Shown piece by piece: positions 26,587 through 35,646 of a stretch of DNA of 64,000 bases. The position numbers and the translations under genes were made by a program. Within the stretch, counting starts at the first letter, position 1, and every line of letters begins with the position of its first letter. Source of the DNA: Actinomycetaceae bacterium (GTDB lineage: Bacteria > Actinomycetota > Actinomycetes > Actinomycetales > Actinomycetaceae); assembly GCA_030538185.1 (NCBI GenBank), contig JAUNUK010000006.1, forward strand, positions 1 through 64,000, read 5' to 3'. The notes beneath the pieces are model-generated. The model saw only the letters and a program-made list of their open reading frames with translations, made no database searches and had not been told where the DNA came from.

Positions 26587-27930
26587 GTGTTTGCAGGAGA
26601 CGCAGTCTTCGACCGCACCCCGCCGCAAGACCTAGCGGCCGAACAGTCAGTCCTCGGTTCGATGATGCTGTCCAAAGATGCTGTTTCGGACGTCATGGAA
26701 GAAATCACTGCCTCGGATTTTTACAAACCAGCACACGAAACCGTTTTTCAAGTCATCATGGACCTCTATAGCAGGTCCGAACCGGCCGATGCGGTTACAG
26801 TCGCCTCTGAACTAGAACGAAGTGGTGAACTGACGCGCATTGGAGGAGCGCCCTACCTGCACACCCTGATTTCCTCGGTACCCACTGTTGCCAATGCTGG
26901 GTATTACGCACGCATTGTGCGCGAACGAGCTACTTTGCGCGGGTTGGTGCAGGCAGGTACGAAAATCGTGCAGTTGGGATATGCGACGGATGGCGGTGAT
27001 ATTGAAAACATCGTCAACGAGGCGCAAGAAGAGATTTACCACGTTACCGAGCGGCGCACTTCTGAGGATTACAAGAAAGTCGGCGATATTTGGAATGAGG
27101 TTATTGCCGAGATCGAGGCTGCGCAAAAGGGTGAAGATGATTCCTCGGTGCCGACAAGTTTTGTGGAACTGGATAGGTTAACCAATGGCCTACACCCAGG
27201 ACAGATGATCATTGTCGCAGGACGTCCTGGCATGGGTAAATCCACTTTGGCCATGGATTTTTGCAGGTCAGCGGCTGTGAAGAACAAGATGTCTGCCGCG
27301 ATTTTCTCGCTTGAAATGTCGTCTTCGGAAATCGTTAAACGCTTGATTTCGGCTGAAGCTGGTGTGTGGTTGTCGAAGGTGAACTCTGGGGATGTCGACG
27401 ATAAATTTTGGGATCGTGTCGCTAAGGCTTGGACTCGGATTGTTGATGCTCCCCTGTACATCGACGATTCTCCCAACTTGTCCATGCCTGAAATTCGCGC
27501 GAAGTGCAGGCGCCTGAAACAGCAGGCAAACCTACAGTTAGTGGTTGTGGACTACCTGCAGCTCATGAGCGGGTCACGCCGGGCAGAATCTCGCCAGCAA
27601 GAGGTCTCTGAACTTTCTCGCTCCTTGAAGCTCTTGGCCAAGGAACTTGAGATCCCCGTTATTGCTGTCGCACAGTTGAACCGTGGGCCCGAGGCGCGCA
27701 CAGACCGCAAACCAATGATGTCTGACCTGCGTGAATCTGGTTCACTTGAGCAGGATGCGGATGTGATTATGCTGCTGCACCGTCCTGACAGGTACAACGA
27801 GGACGACAGGCCAGGGGAGGCCGACATCATCGTGGCCAAGCACCGTAATGGTGAGACTCGCACTATTCCTGTGCTCTTTCAGGGACATTTTGCGCGCTTC
27901 GCAAACATGGCGTTTGAGCCTGCTTCCTAG
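26587..27930 (+). CDS. dnaB: replicative DNA helicase DnaB
   Basis: Hexameric 5'-3' replicative helicase of 447 residues without intein. The N-terminal DnaB domain begins D-R-T-P-P-Q-D-L-A-A-E-Q-S-V-L-G; the RecA-like C-terminal domain has Walker A G-R-P-G-M-G-K-S-T, E-M-S-S-S-E-I, and Walker B V-V-V-D-Y-L-Q-L-M. Length is normal. I chose GTG at 26587 because TAGGAGTACAA precedes it; the in-frame ATG at 26560 has no ribosome binding site. The upstream gap is rich in DnaA-box-like sites. Confidence 0.93.
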   Translation: MFAGDAVFDRTPPQDLAAEQSVLGSMMLSKDAVSDVMEEITASDFYKPAHETVFQVIMDLYSRSEPADAVTVASELERSGELTRIGGAPYLHTLISSVPTVANAGYYARIVRERATLRGLVQAGTKIVQLGYATDGGDIENIVNEAQEEIYHVTERRTSEDYKKVGDIWNEVIAEIEAAQKGEDDSSVPTSFVELDRLTNGLHPGQMIIVAGRPGMGKSTLAMDFCRSAAVKNKMSAAIFSLEMSSSEIVKRLISAEAGVWLSKVNSGDVDDKFWDRVAKAWTRIVDAPLYIDDSPNLSMPEIRAKCRRLKQQANLQLVVVDYLQLMSGSRRAESRQQEVSELSRSLKLLAKELEIPVIAVAQLNRGPEARTDRKPMMSDLRESGSLEQDADVIMLLHRPDRYNEDDRPGEADIIVAKHRNGETRTIPVLFQGHFARFANMAFEPAS

Positions 27931-27945
27931 AAAGAACTGCCCCAC

Positions 27946-28046
27946 GGGGCGGGGGTAGGGGTAGCCCCGCCCAGCGGTGCACTGCTCAGCTGCGCCGAGC
28001 AGGCATCCGAAGCCCGCGCCTACCCCGCAACCCCTACCCCCGCCCC
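27946..28046. repeat. large hairpin with intergenic repeat copy B
   Basis: A perfect 17-bp outer stem (27946-27962 with 28030-28046) encloses the repeat words CCCAGCGGTGCA (27970-27981) and GCATCCGAAGCCC (28003-28015), which themselves flank a 6-bp stem (CTGCTC/GAGCAG). The words match copy A at 297-343, but the stems differ. It lies 15 bp after dnaB and probably also ends transcription. The rest of the gap to 28230 holds no gene. Confidence 0.7.
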
Positions 28047-28230
28047 ACACCCCACCCCAACGAAATAACCCAACCCTGACCAGTAACAACGAAGCGAGGC
28101 CAAACGGCCTCGCGCTGCAGGTTTGCCTTGGATTTCCAGGAATGAAGTCAGGTATTGCTTTTTTAGTTCAAATCTGAAATACTTTGTGAAGCACAGAAGA
28201 AATAGAACCGTAGAAAGCAGGGAATAGGAC

Positions 28231-29523
28231 ATGGAACTCGGGGTTTTTTCCGTATCAGACATCACTCGCGATCCGACTACAGGGAAGACGCCCTCGGAAG
28301 CTGAACGGATCCAGGGCATCATGACGATTGCCCGTAAGGCAGAAGACATCGGCCTAGACGTTTTCGGAATCGGCGAGCACCACAACCCGCCGTTTTTCTC
28401 GTCTTCGCCAACGACTCTGCTGGCTGCGATTGGGCAACAGACGAAACGCCTGCGTTTGACGACGGCAACCACGCTGATCACCACAAATGACCCGGTGAAG
28501 ATTGCCGAAGACTACGCCATGTTGCAGCACGTCACGGGTGGGCGGATGGACCTGATGATGGGACGCGGCAACACTGGGCCGGTCTATCCGTGGTTTGGTC
28601 AAGACATCCGCAACGGGATTGCGCTGGCGATTGAAAACTACGCCCTGCTGCGTCGCCTGTGGGATGAAGATGTTGTCACCTGGGAAGGCCACTTCCGCAC
28701 GCCGCTGCGCGGGTTTACCTCGACACCCAGGCCGCTGGATGGGGTTGCGCCCTTCGTGTGGCACGGCTCGATTCGCTCGCCTGAAATCGCAGAACAGGCC
28801 GCCTATTACGGGGACGGATTCTTCCACAACAACATATTTTGGAACTCCGAACACACGCGCAATATGGTTTCGCTGTACCGCAGGCGTTTTGAACACTACG
28901 GCCACGGCACGGCTGCGCAAGCTATCGTCGGACTGGGTGGACAGTTCTATATGGCACGCAACTCGCAAGACGCCGTGCGCGAATTCCGTCCATACTTCGA
29001 CAACGCCCCTGTTTACGGGCACGGTCCGTCGTTGGAGGACTTCACGCGCGACACCCCTTTGACGGTGGGTTCGCCCCAGGAAGTCATCGACCGCACCCTG
29101 TCCTTCCGCGAAAACGTCGGGGACTACCAGCGCCAACTGTTCATCATCGACCACGCGGGCTTGCCGCTGGACGCGGTTTTGCGTCAGATGGATTTCCTGG
29201 GCGAAATCCTGCCGACATTGCGCCGCGAGTTCGACTCAATGCGTCCTGCTGGGGTGCCTTTGGCCCCGACACACGCCTCCAGGGTGGCTGCGCTCAAGGG
29301 GATTTCCGAGGGCGAGGCTGTTGACAATGTGGCGGACGCAAGCCTTAGCGAGCCCCGCACCCTATCCGAGGCTATTGAAAAGGGAGAGTCCCTGGCCGGA
29401 ACCATTGACGACCTGACCGGTGGTTCCTTCTACCCAGAGGCTGGCTCCAATGAGGCCGCAGTTGCCAATGCGAATGAATACTTGGCGGCTGCTGGTGAAA
29501 ACGTGGAACGCCGCGTGAGCTGA
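28231..29523 (+). CDS. LLM-class flavin monooxygenase, CE1758-like
   Basis: A 430-residue luciferase-like monooxygenase: E-L-G-V-F-S at the start, G-I-G-E-H-H (the flavin region), then G-R-M-D-L-M-M-G-R-G-N. Followed by a gene for an FMN reductase of the CE1759 kind, a pairing known from Corynebacterium efficiens relatives, so the reductase likely supplies FMNH2. About 90 residues beyond the usual TIM-barrel end form a low-complexity acidic tail that includes one CCGAGGGCG motif; another lies near the N-terminus. Substrate unknown. ATG at 28231. Confidence 0.82.
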   Translation: MELGVFSVSDITRDPTTGKTPSEAERIQGIMTIARKAEDIGLDVFGIGEHHNPPFFSSSPTTLLAAIGQQTKRLRLTTATTLITTNDPVKIAEDYAMLQHVTGGRMDLMMGRGNTGPVYPWFGQDIRNGIALAIENYALLRRLWDEDVVTWEGHFRTPLRGFTSTPRPLDGVAPFVWHGSIRSPEIAEQAAYYGDGFFHNNIFWNSEHTRNMVSLYRRRFEHYGHGTAAQAIVGLGGQFYMARNSQDAVREFRPYFDNAPVYGHGPSLEDFTRDTPLTVGSPQEVIDRTLSFRENVGDYQRQLFIIDHAGLPLDAVLRQMDFLGEILPTLRREFDSMRPAGVPLAPTHASRVAALKGISEGEAVDNVADASLSEPRTLSEAIEKGESLAGTIDDLTGGSFYPEAGSNEAAVANANEYLAAAGENVERRVS

Positions 29524-29542
29524 TAACCCTCTAAACACATCT

Positions 29543-29578
29543 CCTTGGGGGCTGCGGCCATGGTAGCGGCCCCCAAGG
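29543..29578 (+). terminator. hairpin between monooxygenase and FMN reductase
   Basis: CCTTGGGGGC and GCCCCCAAGG form a perfect 10-bp stem with a 16-base loop, followed by CTTTGG. It may lower expression of the second gene relative to the first. Confidence 0.5.
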
Positions 29579-29608
29579 CTTTGGCCATACATAGAAGTGG
29601 AGTAGACG

Positions 29609-30379
29609 ATGTTGATTGCAGTAGTTTCCGCAGGACTGTCCGAGGGGTCTTCCACCCGGATGCTAGTTGATGCCTTGAGGGAAGAAACCCTCCTGGCATT
29701 GAGCGATTCAGGCGTGGACGGGGAGCAGATCCAGGTTGAAACTATTGAGCTTCGGCCCTTGGCGCACGCCATTATGGATGCGACTTTGTTGGGGGACGCC
29801 ACAGGGGATCTGGCTCAGGCCTTCGATGTCTTGGCGCGCGCGGACGGTGTCATTGCTGCGACACCGACTTTCAATGCCTCATATTCGGGACTGTTCAAAG
29901 CCTTCTTTGATGTTCTACCTGAAGAGACCTTGTGGAACAAGCCGGTCTTGTTGGGTGCCACTGGCGGATCGGTCAGACACTCTTTGGTTAGCGAACACGC
30001 ACTTCGCCCATTGTTTGTCTACCTTCGTGCACAGGTCGCTCCGACCGCCATTTACTCTGCCACCGAAGACTGGGGAGCAGTTGGTGAAGAACGAGCACAA
30101 GGGCAAGGGACCACGGTTGCCCAAGGTGGAAAGCCTAATGGAACCGGACGCAACCGAGCAGAAGAAACCCTTAATTCTCGCTTGCGTAGGGCGGGAAAAC
30201 AATTCGCATTAATGCTGCTTGGCGCCGGTGGCAAAGAGGGTGCACAGGACAATAAATCTACAGGCCACAACGCCTCGCCCTCGGAAATTAATGGCAGTGC
30301 TGCGCAAGAAAAAACCGGGGAAGAAGATTGCCCCGACTTTGTTCCCTTTGACCAGTTGACCAAGGGCCTAATATCCTAA
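29609..30379 (+). CDS. NAD(P)H-dependent FMN reductase, CE1759-like
   Basis: A 256-residue flavodoxin-fold reductase: S-A-G-L-S-E-G-S-S-T near the N-terminus binds the FMN phosphate, and A-T-P-T-F-N-A-S-Y-S-G-L-F-K-A-F-F-D forms the second flavin contact. The core ends near residue 170; the remaining 85 residues are polar and low-complexity, with a CCGAGGGCG motif at 30277. Probably supplies reduced FMN to the preceding monooxygenase. ATG at 29609 with weak purine-rich GTGGAG upstream. Confidence 0.8.
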   Translation: MLIAVVSAGLSEGSSTRMLVDALREETLLALSDSGVDGEQIQVETIELRPLAHAIMDATLLGDATGDLAQAFDVLARADGVIAATPTFNASYSGLFKAFFDVLPEETLWNKPVLLGATGGSVRHSLVSEHALRPLFVYLRAQVAPTAIYSATEDWGAVGEERAQGQGTTVAQGGKPNGTGRNRAEETLNSRLRRAGKQFALMLLGAGGKEGAQDNKSTGHNASPSEINGSAAQEKTGEEDCPDFVPFDQLTKGLIS

Positions 30380-30452
30380 GTCGGGTAGAGAAAAATATGG
30401 AAATATGGCTTAAAACTGGGGTTTAGAGAACTCAAGTCTTCAGTTTCGATAG

Positions 30453-30479
30453 TTCACATTCGTAAGTTGGATATGTGAA
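30453..30479. promoter_or_regulatory. inverted repeat before marR, possible operator
   Basis: TTCACAT and ATGTGAA, perfect 7-bp arms with a 13-bp spacer, 43 bp before the MarR start. MarR proteins commonly autoregulate through such sites; binding here is inference. Confidence 0.4.
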
Positions 30480-30521
30480 TCGGATGACCTGCGTAAAGAC
30501 GAAGTCGTGCAAGGAGAGATA

Positions 30522-30974
30522 GTGAATAGTTTGGGCAAACGCGGGGTGGCGTGGCGGGCTTTTTTTGAAGCCTCAGAGTTATTACGTGCCCGCATTGACC
30601 AAGAACTTAAAATGTCTTGCGGGATCGGCTTGGGTGAATACAATGTGCTGCTGGTTCTGCACGAGAGCGATGACCACGGGATTCGCATGGGGGATGTGGC
30701 CCGTGCGCTAGTATTTGCGCCGTCGAGGTTGACGTACATGGTTGGGGTCATGGAGAAAAACGGTTGGCTGTCTAGGGTGGCGTGTCCCCAGGATGGGCGC
30801 GTGGCGTACTTGCAGAAGTCCGAGGACGGAGAGGCGCTATATGCGCAGGCCTCGGGGGTGCATCGAGCAGTTGTGCGCGAGATTTTCCTCGATGACCTAG
30901 AAGACAGTGACGTGGACGCACTGGTAAAAATTTTCACACGAACCCGCAACAAACTGGGCGCTTCTGAAAAATAA
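30522..30974 (+). CDS. MarR family transcriptional regulator
   Basis: A 150-residue winged-helix regulator. The DNA-binding part covers about residues 40-100: G-L-G-E-Y-N-V-L-L-V-L, I-R-M-G-D-V-A-R-A-L, then the wing around C-P-Q-D-G-R-V-A-Y. GTG at 30522 is chosen since AAGGAG stands at proper distance. It follows the flavin oxygenase/reductase pair and could control it; such regulators often respond to phenolic or oxidised ligands (inference). Confidence 0.8.
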   Translation: MNSLGKRGVAWRAFFEASELLRARIDQELKMSCGIGLGEYNVLLVLHESDDHGIRMGDVARALVFAPSRLTYMVGVMEKNGWLSRVACPQDGRVAYLQKSEDGEALYAQASGVHRAVVREIFLDDLEDSDVDALVKIFTRTRNKLGASEK

Positions 30975-31059
30975 CCGGCCCAGAAGGAAGAAGTCCCCTG
31001 GCCCGGTCATTTCTGTAGGCCCTTGCCTAAGGTCGCGTTAGAGCAGGGTCAGAGCAAGG

Positions 31060-32070
31060 TCAGAGCAGCGTTGCTCGCAGGTCGGCTGGGGTTTTGGGGG
31101 AGAATGACGAGGGCGGTACGTCCAAAACCGTGATCGCACCACGCTGCCCAGCGGCGTACAGCCGGGCGACGGCACGCGCGGAGGCCAAGGCGACAGAGCC
31201 CGTGAACTCTGGGTTAGAGCCCAGGTCCAGGTTGAAAGACATGACGTCTTTCGTGTCGCGCGAGGTATTGCCCAGGCGGATCACGGAACCGCCATGAGGC
31301 ATGCCGCTGTGGTCTCGCGCCAGTTCTTCGGCGGTGATGAAGTTGACCTCGGTGTCGTACTGGTCGAAATACATGGGCATCGTGACGATTTCCTCTTGGA
31401 TGCGAGCCAGGTCCGCGCCGTCCTCGGGCACGATGTAGCACACGCGACGATGTCCGGCGCGGGTCGTGAGTTCGATGTGTTCGCCGCCCAGGATGCGTTG
31501 ACGGTTTTCCTCAACCGGGACCGTGTACTGGACGGCATTGGCAACACCAGGAACGCGACGCAGGGCATCGCCGTGGCCTTGGGAGACGCCTCGACCCCAG
31601 AAGGTATAGGTGTCGCCATCAGGCAAAACAGAGCCAAAATAGCAGCGCATCAGCGAGAAAAGACCTGGGTCCCAGCCGGTTGAAATAAGTGTTAGGCGGT
31701 CGTGCGCGCGAGCTTGGGCGTCGACGCGGGCGAAATGTTCGGGGATGCGGGCGTGCGTGTCGAAGGTGTCGACCGTATTGAACATCGTGGTCGTCTGCGG
31801 TGTTTGGTCAATAAGGTCCGTGGCCGAGCCGCCACAGTTAATGACGACATCTAGCTTGCCCTCGAAACAGTGCAGGTTATCGACGTGGTGGACCGGGGCG
31901 CCAAGTGTTGTGAGGCTGGCGGGGTCGCGGCGGGTAAACACCGTGACAACCTCAATGTCCGGGGTTTTTTGGGCCGCAAGTTCAACCCCGCGTCCCAGAT
32001 TGCCGTAGCCGTTAATAGCCACGCGGATTGGCGCGTTGGCACTTGTCTGGCTTGTTGCCTTGTCGCTCAT
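31060..32070 (-). CDS. ddh: meso-diaminopimelate dehydrogenase
   Basis: NADPH-dependent Ddh of 336 residues, making meso-diaminopimelate in one step from tetrahydrodipicolinate for lysine and peptidoglycan. It has the N-terminal Rossmann stretch I-N-G-Y-G-N-L-G-R-G, then V-F-T-R-R-D, and the substrate region S-T-G-W-D-P-G-L-F-S and F-W-G-R-G-V-S-Q-G-H. The start is ATG at 32070 or 32073 (tandem) after GAGGA. If it is the only DAP route, the cell wall is likely of the meso-DAP kind, but this cannot be told here. Confidence 0.92.
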   Translation of the reverse strand: MSDKATSQTSANAPIRVAINGYGNLGRGVELAAQKTPDIEVVTVFTRRDPASLTTLGAPVHHVDNLHCFEGKLDVVINCGGSATDLIDQTPQTTTMFNTVDTFDTHARIPEHFARVDAQARAHDRLTLISTGWDPGLFSLMRCYFGSVLPDGDTYTFWGRGVSQGHGDALRRVPGVANAVQYTVPVEENRQRILGGEHIELTTRAGHRRVCYIVPEDGADLARIQEEIVTMPMYFDQYDTEVNFITAEELARDHSGMPHGGSVIRLGNTSRDTKDVMSFNLDLGSNPEFTGSVALASARAVARLYAAGQRGAITVLDVPPSSFSPKTPADLRATLL

Positions 32071-32206
32071 CATTCCTCATTCCACTGGTCTGCAAGGTGG
32101 GCCGCCTAGATTATCGCAGAGCCGGCCCCCTAATGTAGAGCGCAGTCCACATCCTAAACACCGTCGGGTTTTGCGCAGTGGCGTGCAGCGGCACACAAGC
32201 ACCCCA

Positions 32207-32236
32207 GAAAAGAAAAATCCGGGCTTCTTTGCCCGG
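32207..32236 (-). terminator. intrinsic terminator of small membrane gene
   Basis: On the minus strand CCGGGC AAAGAA GCCCGG followed by ATTTTTCTTTTC: a classical stem plus U-run, 100 bp past the stop of the gene at 32338-32577. Confidence 0.85.
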
Positions 32237-32337
32237 CTTAGTGTATGAACAGTCCCATCGTAGCGACCGGAGCACCTGTGCTCTATATCTATCCCATCAA
32301 ACGCACCAACCCTGGCCCGTTTGTTGCTGCCAGGTTG

Positions 32338-32577
32338 TTACCAGGCGTGTGCAGGGAGTTGGTTGGAATAGATTTCCAGTGATTTCACCGGCAGTAATGC
32401 CAGCGCGACCGCAGCAATTCCACCCAGTGCCAACCACACAGGCTGCCCGGTGATAATCGTTGCAACCAGCCCAAACATTCCGGCCAGCATCAAAACCGCA
32501 GTCAGTTGAACACTGACGTATTCCAGCGCGGTTTCATCCGAGTAATTGATATTTGCGATGTCTTTGTCAGTCATCAT
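32338..32577 (-). CDS. small two-helix membrane protein
   Basis: About 79 residues beginning with tandem ATGs (32577, 32574). It has a polar first 25 residues (T-D-K-D-I-A-N-I-N-Y-S-D-E-T), then two hydrophobic segments separated by T-G-Q-P. The frame continues upstream but that sequence is not protein-like and would overlap the leader of the GNAT gene. Followed by a strong intrinsic terminator on the same strand, which supports it as a real gene. No family recognised. Confidence 0.55.
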   Translation of the reverse strand: MMTDKDIANINYSDETALEYVSVQLTAVLMLAGMFGLVATIITGQPVWLALGGIAAVALALLPVKSLEIYSNQLPAHAW

Positions 32578-32896
32578 TTCTTTGTGTCCTTTCCTTGCGG
32601 GGCGGGACACAGGTTGCGTCCCACACAACCCCGTGTGCTCTGGGCTTTCACCCTCGGCATGTGCCATGTTTCGGCACATCTTCAATTTATTTGCCAGAGG
32701 TTTTCTAGGGAAGTTGAAACCTAGAATGAATCTAAAAAAGGATTGTTTGTGCAGGTCACAAGCTGTAAGCGAATTTGGCAACCGAAGGCAACAAAATTTT
32801 TCCGAGGGCGGATACCACGGTGGCGTGGCCGCATTGGTGTCTGGGGTCTGTGCAAGACTAGGGAAACAAAGAAGTCGCCCTCGGAAAGGAATAGCT

Positions 32897-33340
32897 GTGG
32901 CCGTAGAACTCGTTGATGAAAGCACACCTGAACTGGTTGAGGCTATGAATACCTTGATTCCACAACTATCCAGGTCGGCACCTGCCCTATCCGCTCAAGA
33001 GGTCGCCAACTTTGTGGCACAGCCCGGGGTGTACCTCTTTGTGTTTCGTTCGGAACGCGATATTGATGGGCATCGGCCAATCTTGGGGATGTTATCCTTG
33101 GCAACCTTCACCATCCCCACAGGGGTGCGCGCCTGGATTGAGGATGTCGTCGTCGATGAGGCAGCCCGCGGGCAAGGGGCGGGACAGGCTCTGGTAGAAG
33201 CTGCACTGGCCAAAGGGAAAGAAATCGGTGCCGTAACGGTAGATTTGACCTCCCGGCCCAGCCGTGAGGCCGCCAACAGGCTATATGTGCGGTGTGGTTT
33301 CGATCTGAGAGAAACCAATGTCTATCGCTACTCCATGTAA
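32897..33340 (+). CDS. GNAT family N-acetyltransferase
   Basis: About 147 residues with the GNAT fold: strand W-I-E-D-V-V-V-D-E-A-A-R-G-Q-G-A-G-Q-A-L-V is the acetyl-CoA-binding motif A, and A-A-N-R-L-Y-V-R-C-G-F motif B. I chose GTG at 32897 with AAAGGA six bases before; the open frame extends upstream to 32546 but that part is not GNAT-like. Two CCGAGGGCG motifs, in opposite orientations (32802 and 32877), lie just before the start. Acceptor unknown. Confidence 0.78.
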   Translation: MAVELVDESTPELVEAMNTLIPQLSRSAPALSAQEVANFVAQPGVYLFVFRSERDIDGHRPILGMLSLATFTIPTGVRAWIEDVVVDEAARGQGAGQALVEAALAKGKEIGAVTVDLTSRPSREAANRLYVRCGFDLRETNVYRYSM

Positions 33341-33516
33341 AGAGCTTGGGAGGAAAGGTGAGTAGATGGCATCTTCACCAAGAAACACATAGCCACTAGT
33401 GAATGGGAAATAGCGACCTGTGTGAGTCTCCTAGCTTTGGGCGGTAAGCGCATTCAAGGTCAAAACAAGGAATCCGGGACGTTTGAATGCGAAAGCACCG
33501 AACGTTTACTTAGTAG

Positions 33517-33545
33517 TTGTCAACACGTGAGGATTAGTTCATAAA
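33517..33545 (+). promoter_or_regulatory. likely promoter of the Ugp-like operon
   Basis: TTGTCA (33517-33522) and CATAAA (33540-33545) with 17-bp spacing, 20 bp before the first permease start. No clear sugar-repressor palindrome found in the 225-bp gap. Confidence 0.4.
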
Positions 33546-33565
33546 CAGCCCTTAGCGTCAGGGCC

Positions 33566-34621
33566 GTGACTGTTACTGATGTACGGGAGAAACCACACTC
33601 TTCCGTGACAGACAAAGACCTCTCTCCGGGCGCTGACCTACAAGATATCGGCGCAAAGGAGGGGCAGACAAAGCCAAACTTGGTTTCTTCTCTGCGCGCA
33701 GTTTGGCTCAAGGCTACTCGGCGCATGGCCGGGAATGTCGGGGCAGAAAGCCGGGGCACACCCAAAGAATGGTTCCTGGCAGCCGTCCTCCTTGCGCCGA
33801 ACCTGGCGCTGCTGCTGATTTTCACCTACCGTCCACTGCTAGACAATATCCGCTTGTCATTCACTGACTGGAACATCTCGGCACCTGTGGCCAATCCGGT
33901 CGGCTTTGCGAATTACATTGAATGGGTAGGCAAGAAGGACACCTGGATAATCGTCACCAACACAGTCGTCTTTACGGCAGCAACGGTGATCGGTTCCATG
34001 GTGATCGGCTTGGCCCTGGCCTTGGTTCTAGACCAAAAGATCCTTGGACGCAATGCTATGCGCTCCATTATTTTCGCGCCCTACATTATTTCAGGGGCGG
34101 CAATTGGGGTGGCATTTCAGTTCGTCTTTGACCCGACCTTTGGCCTGATAGCTGACCTAATGGAGCGTCTGGGTCAAGTATCGCCCGATTTCTACGGGCA
34201 GACACACTGGGCACTATTCATGGTGACCGCCACCTATATATGGAAAAACCTGGGGTACACCTTCGTCATCTACCTCGCAGCCTTGCAAGGCAGGCGCAAA
34301 GACCTCGACGAAGCGGCTGAAATAGATGGCGCCTCATCGTGGACAAAACTTCGCAGAGTCGTCCTGCCTCAACTGCGAGGAACCACATTCTTCCTGCTGA
34401 TAACCGTCTTGCTCAACTCCATGCAGGTCTTCGACATCATCAACGTTATGACCAGGGGCGGACCCGTCGGCAACGGCACAACAACCATGGTTTACCAGGT
34501 GTATCAAGAGACCTTCGTGAACTCTCGCGCCGGGTACGGGGCCACGGTTGCCACCATCTTGTTCCTGGTCCTCTTGGTCATCACCTTGCTGCAGGTATGG
34601 CAGATGGAAAAGGAGAAATGA
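33566..34621 (+). CDS. ABC importer permease, UgpA-like
   Basis: A 351-residue membrane component of a carbohydrate or glycerol-phosphate ABC importer. It has an N-terminal cytoplasmic tail of about 70 residues, then six helices, with the ATPase-contacting EAA loop (E-A-A-E-I-D-G-A-S-S-W-T) near residue 252. GTG at 33566. First gene of the operon permease-permease-binding protein-ATPase, the order seen for ugpA-E-B-C. Its stop overlaps the next start by one base. Confidence 0.85.
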   Translation: MTVTDVREKPHSSVTDKDLSPGADLQDIGAKEGQTKPNLVSSLRAVWLKATRRMAGNVGAESRGTPKEWFLAAVLLAPNLALLLIFTYRPLLDNIRLSFTDWNISAPVANPVGFANYIEWVGKKDTWIIVTNTVVFTAATVIGSMVIGLALALVLDQKILGRNAMRSIIFAPYIISGAAIGVAFQFVFDPTFGLIADLMERLGQVSPDFYGQTHWALFMVTATYIWKNLGYTFVIYLAALQGRRKDLDEAAEIDGASSWTKLRRVVLPQLRGTTFFLLITVLLNSMQVFDIINVMTRGGPVGNGTTTMVYQVYQETFVNSRAGYGATVATILFLVLLVITLLQVWQMEKEK

Positions 34622-35544
34622 TGGCAATACTGGCACCCGCCTCAACAGCCGCAGTGGAAACGCAACGCCCTCGGAAAAAGGGCAAAGAAGAAAACCGGGA
34701 AGAAACGCCTTCCTATGTGGGCGCTAATCCTGTTTTGTTGGCGTTGGGCTATGTCGTCATGGCAATCACGCTGGTAGCGGTCCTTTTGCCGATCTTTTGG
34801 ATCATCGTGACCTCCTTCAAAGAGCGGCCGGACATCTACGTCAAACCCGCGATGTACTGGCCAGCACACCCTACGGTCGACAACTACGTCACCGCTGCGA
34901 CCGAAATAAAACTGGGCACATATCTGCGGAATTCAGTGATAATCACGGCGATTTTGTCGGTGGTTGAAATCATCTTGGGTGTTATGACGGCCTATGCTTT
35001 GGCCTTCCTGCGATTCCCCGGGCGTAACCTGGTGTTTGTACTGGTCATCGCGTCTTTATTGGTGCCAAACCAGATAACGATCATCTCGAACTATGCGCTG
35101 GTCACGAGTTTGGGGTGGCGCAACACTTTCCTGGGGATCATTGTGCCTCTGGCAGGCGTGGCCTTCGGGGCGTTCTTGATGCGCAACCATTTCATGTCGC
35201 TGCCCCGCGAGGTCATCGAGGCCGCGCGCATGGACGGCGCAGGACCCATTCGGATGTTGTTTCGCGTGGTGCTGCCTATGTCTTGGCCGACTTTGTCCGC
35301 CTTTGCGTTGATCACAATCGTCAACGAATGGAATCAGTATTTGTGGCCGTTCCTCATGTCAGATGACGAACGCACCGCTCCCTTGCAGATTGGTCTGACC
35401 TTCTTGCAAAACAACGAGGGGATGACCAACTGGGGGACCGTCATGGCGGGGACCGTGCTGGCTGTCATCCCGCCGCTGATCGTTTTCGTTGTGCTGCAAA
35501 AAAACATGATCAAGGGACTGACCTCGGGCGCGGTCAAAGGCTAA
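34621..35544 (+). CDS. ABC importer permease, UgpE-like
   Basis: Second permease of about 307 residues; ATG at 34621 (or 34618) after AAAAGGAG. The first 40 residues are polar and basic (R-P-R-K-K-G), encoded in part by a CCGAGGGCG motif at 34667. Six helices follow, with the EAA loop E-A-A-R-M-D-G-A-G-P-I-R. It forms the membrane channel together with the preceding permease. Typical length of a UgpE/MalG-like protein is about 280, so the tail is the extra part. Confidence 0.85.
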   Translation: MAILAPASTAAVETQRPRKKGKEENREETPSYVGANPVLLALGYVVMAITLVAVLLPIFWIIVTSFKERPDIYVKPAMYWPAHPTVDNYVTAATEIKLGTYLRNSVIITAILSVVEIILGVMTAYALAFLRFPGRNLVFVLVIASLLVPNQITIISNYALVTSLGWRNTFLGIIVPLAGVAFGAFLMRNHFMSLPREVIEAARMDGAGPIRMLFRVVLPMSWPTLSAFALITIVNEWNQYLWPFLMSDDERTAPLQIGLTFLQNNEGMTNWGTVMAGTVLAVIPPLIVFVVLQKNMIKGLTSGAVKG

Positions 35545-35646
35545 AGGCTAAAGGCTTGCCGAGGGCGGTGTCCAAGGTGATGCGGAAGAAGAGTTTGACC
35601 CACAGACTTCGACAAAAAGAAGAAGAGAGATAAGGAAACGAAAGAA

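Noticed and set aside
28354-29154. Open frame of 266 codons antisense to the flavin monooxygenase gene.
   Set aside because: A product of codon bias on the opposite strand; no start signal or recognisable domain.
32546-32896. N-terminal extension of the GNAT protein.
   Set aside because: Cys/Arg-rich, not GNAT-like, and crosses the start of the opposite small membrane gene.
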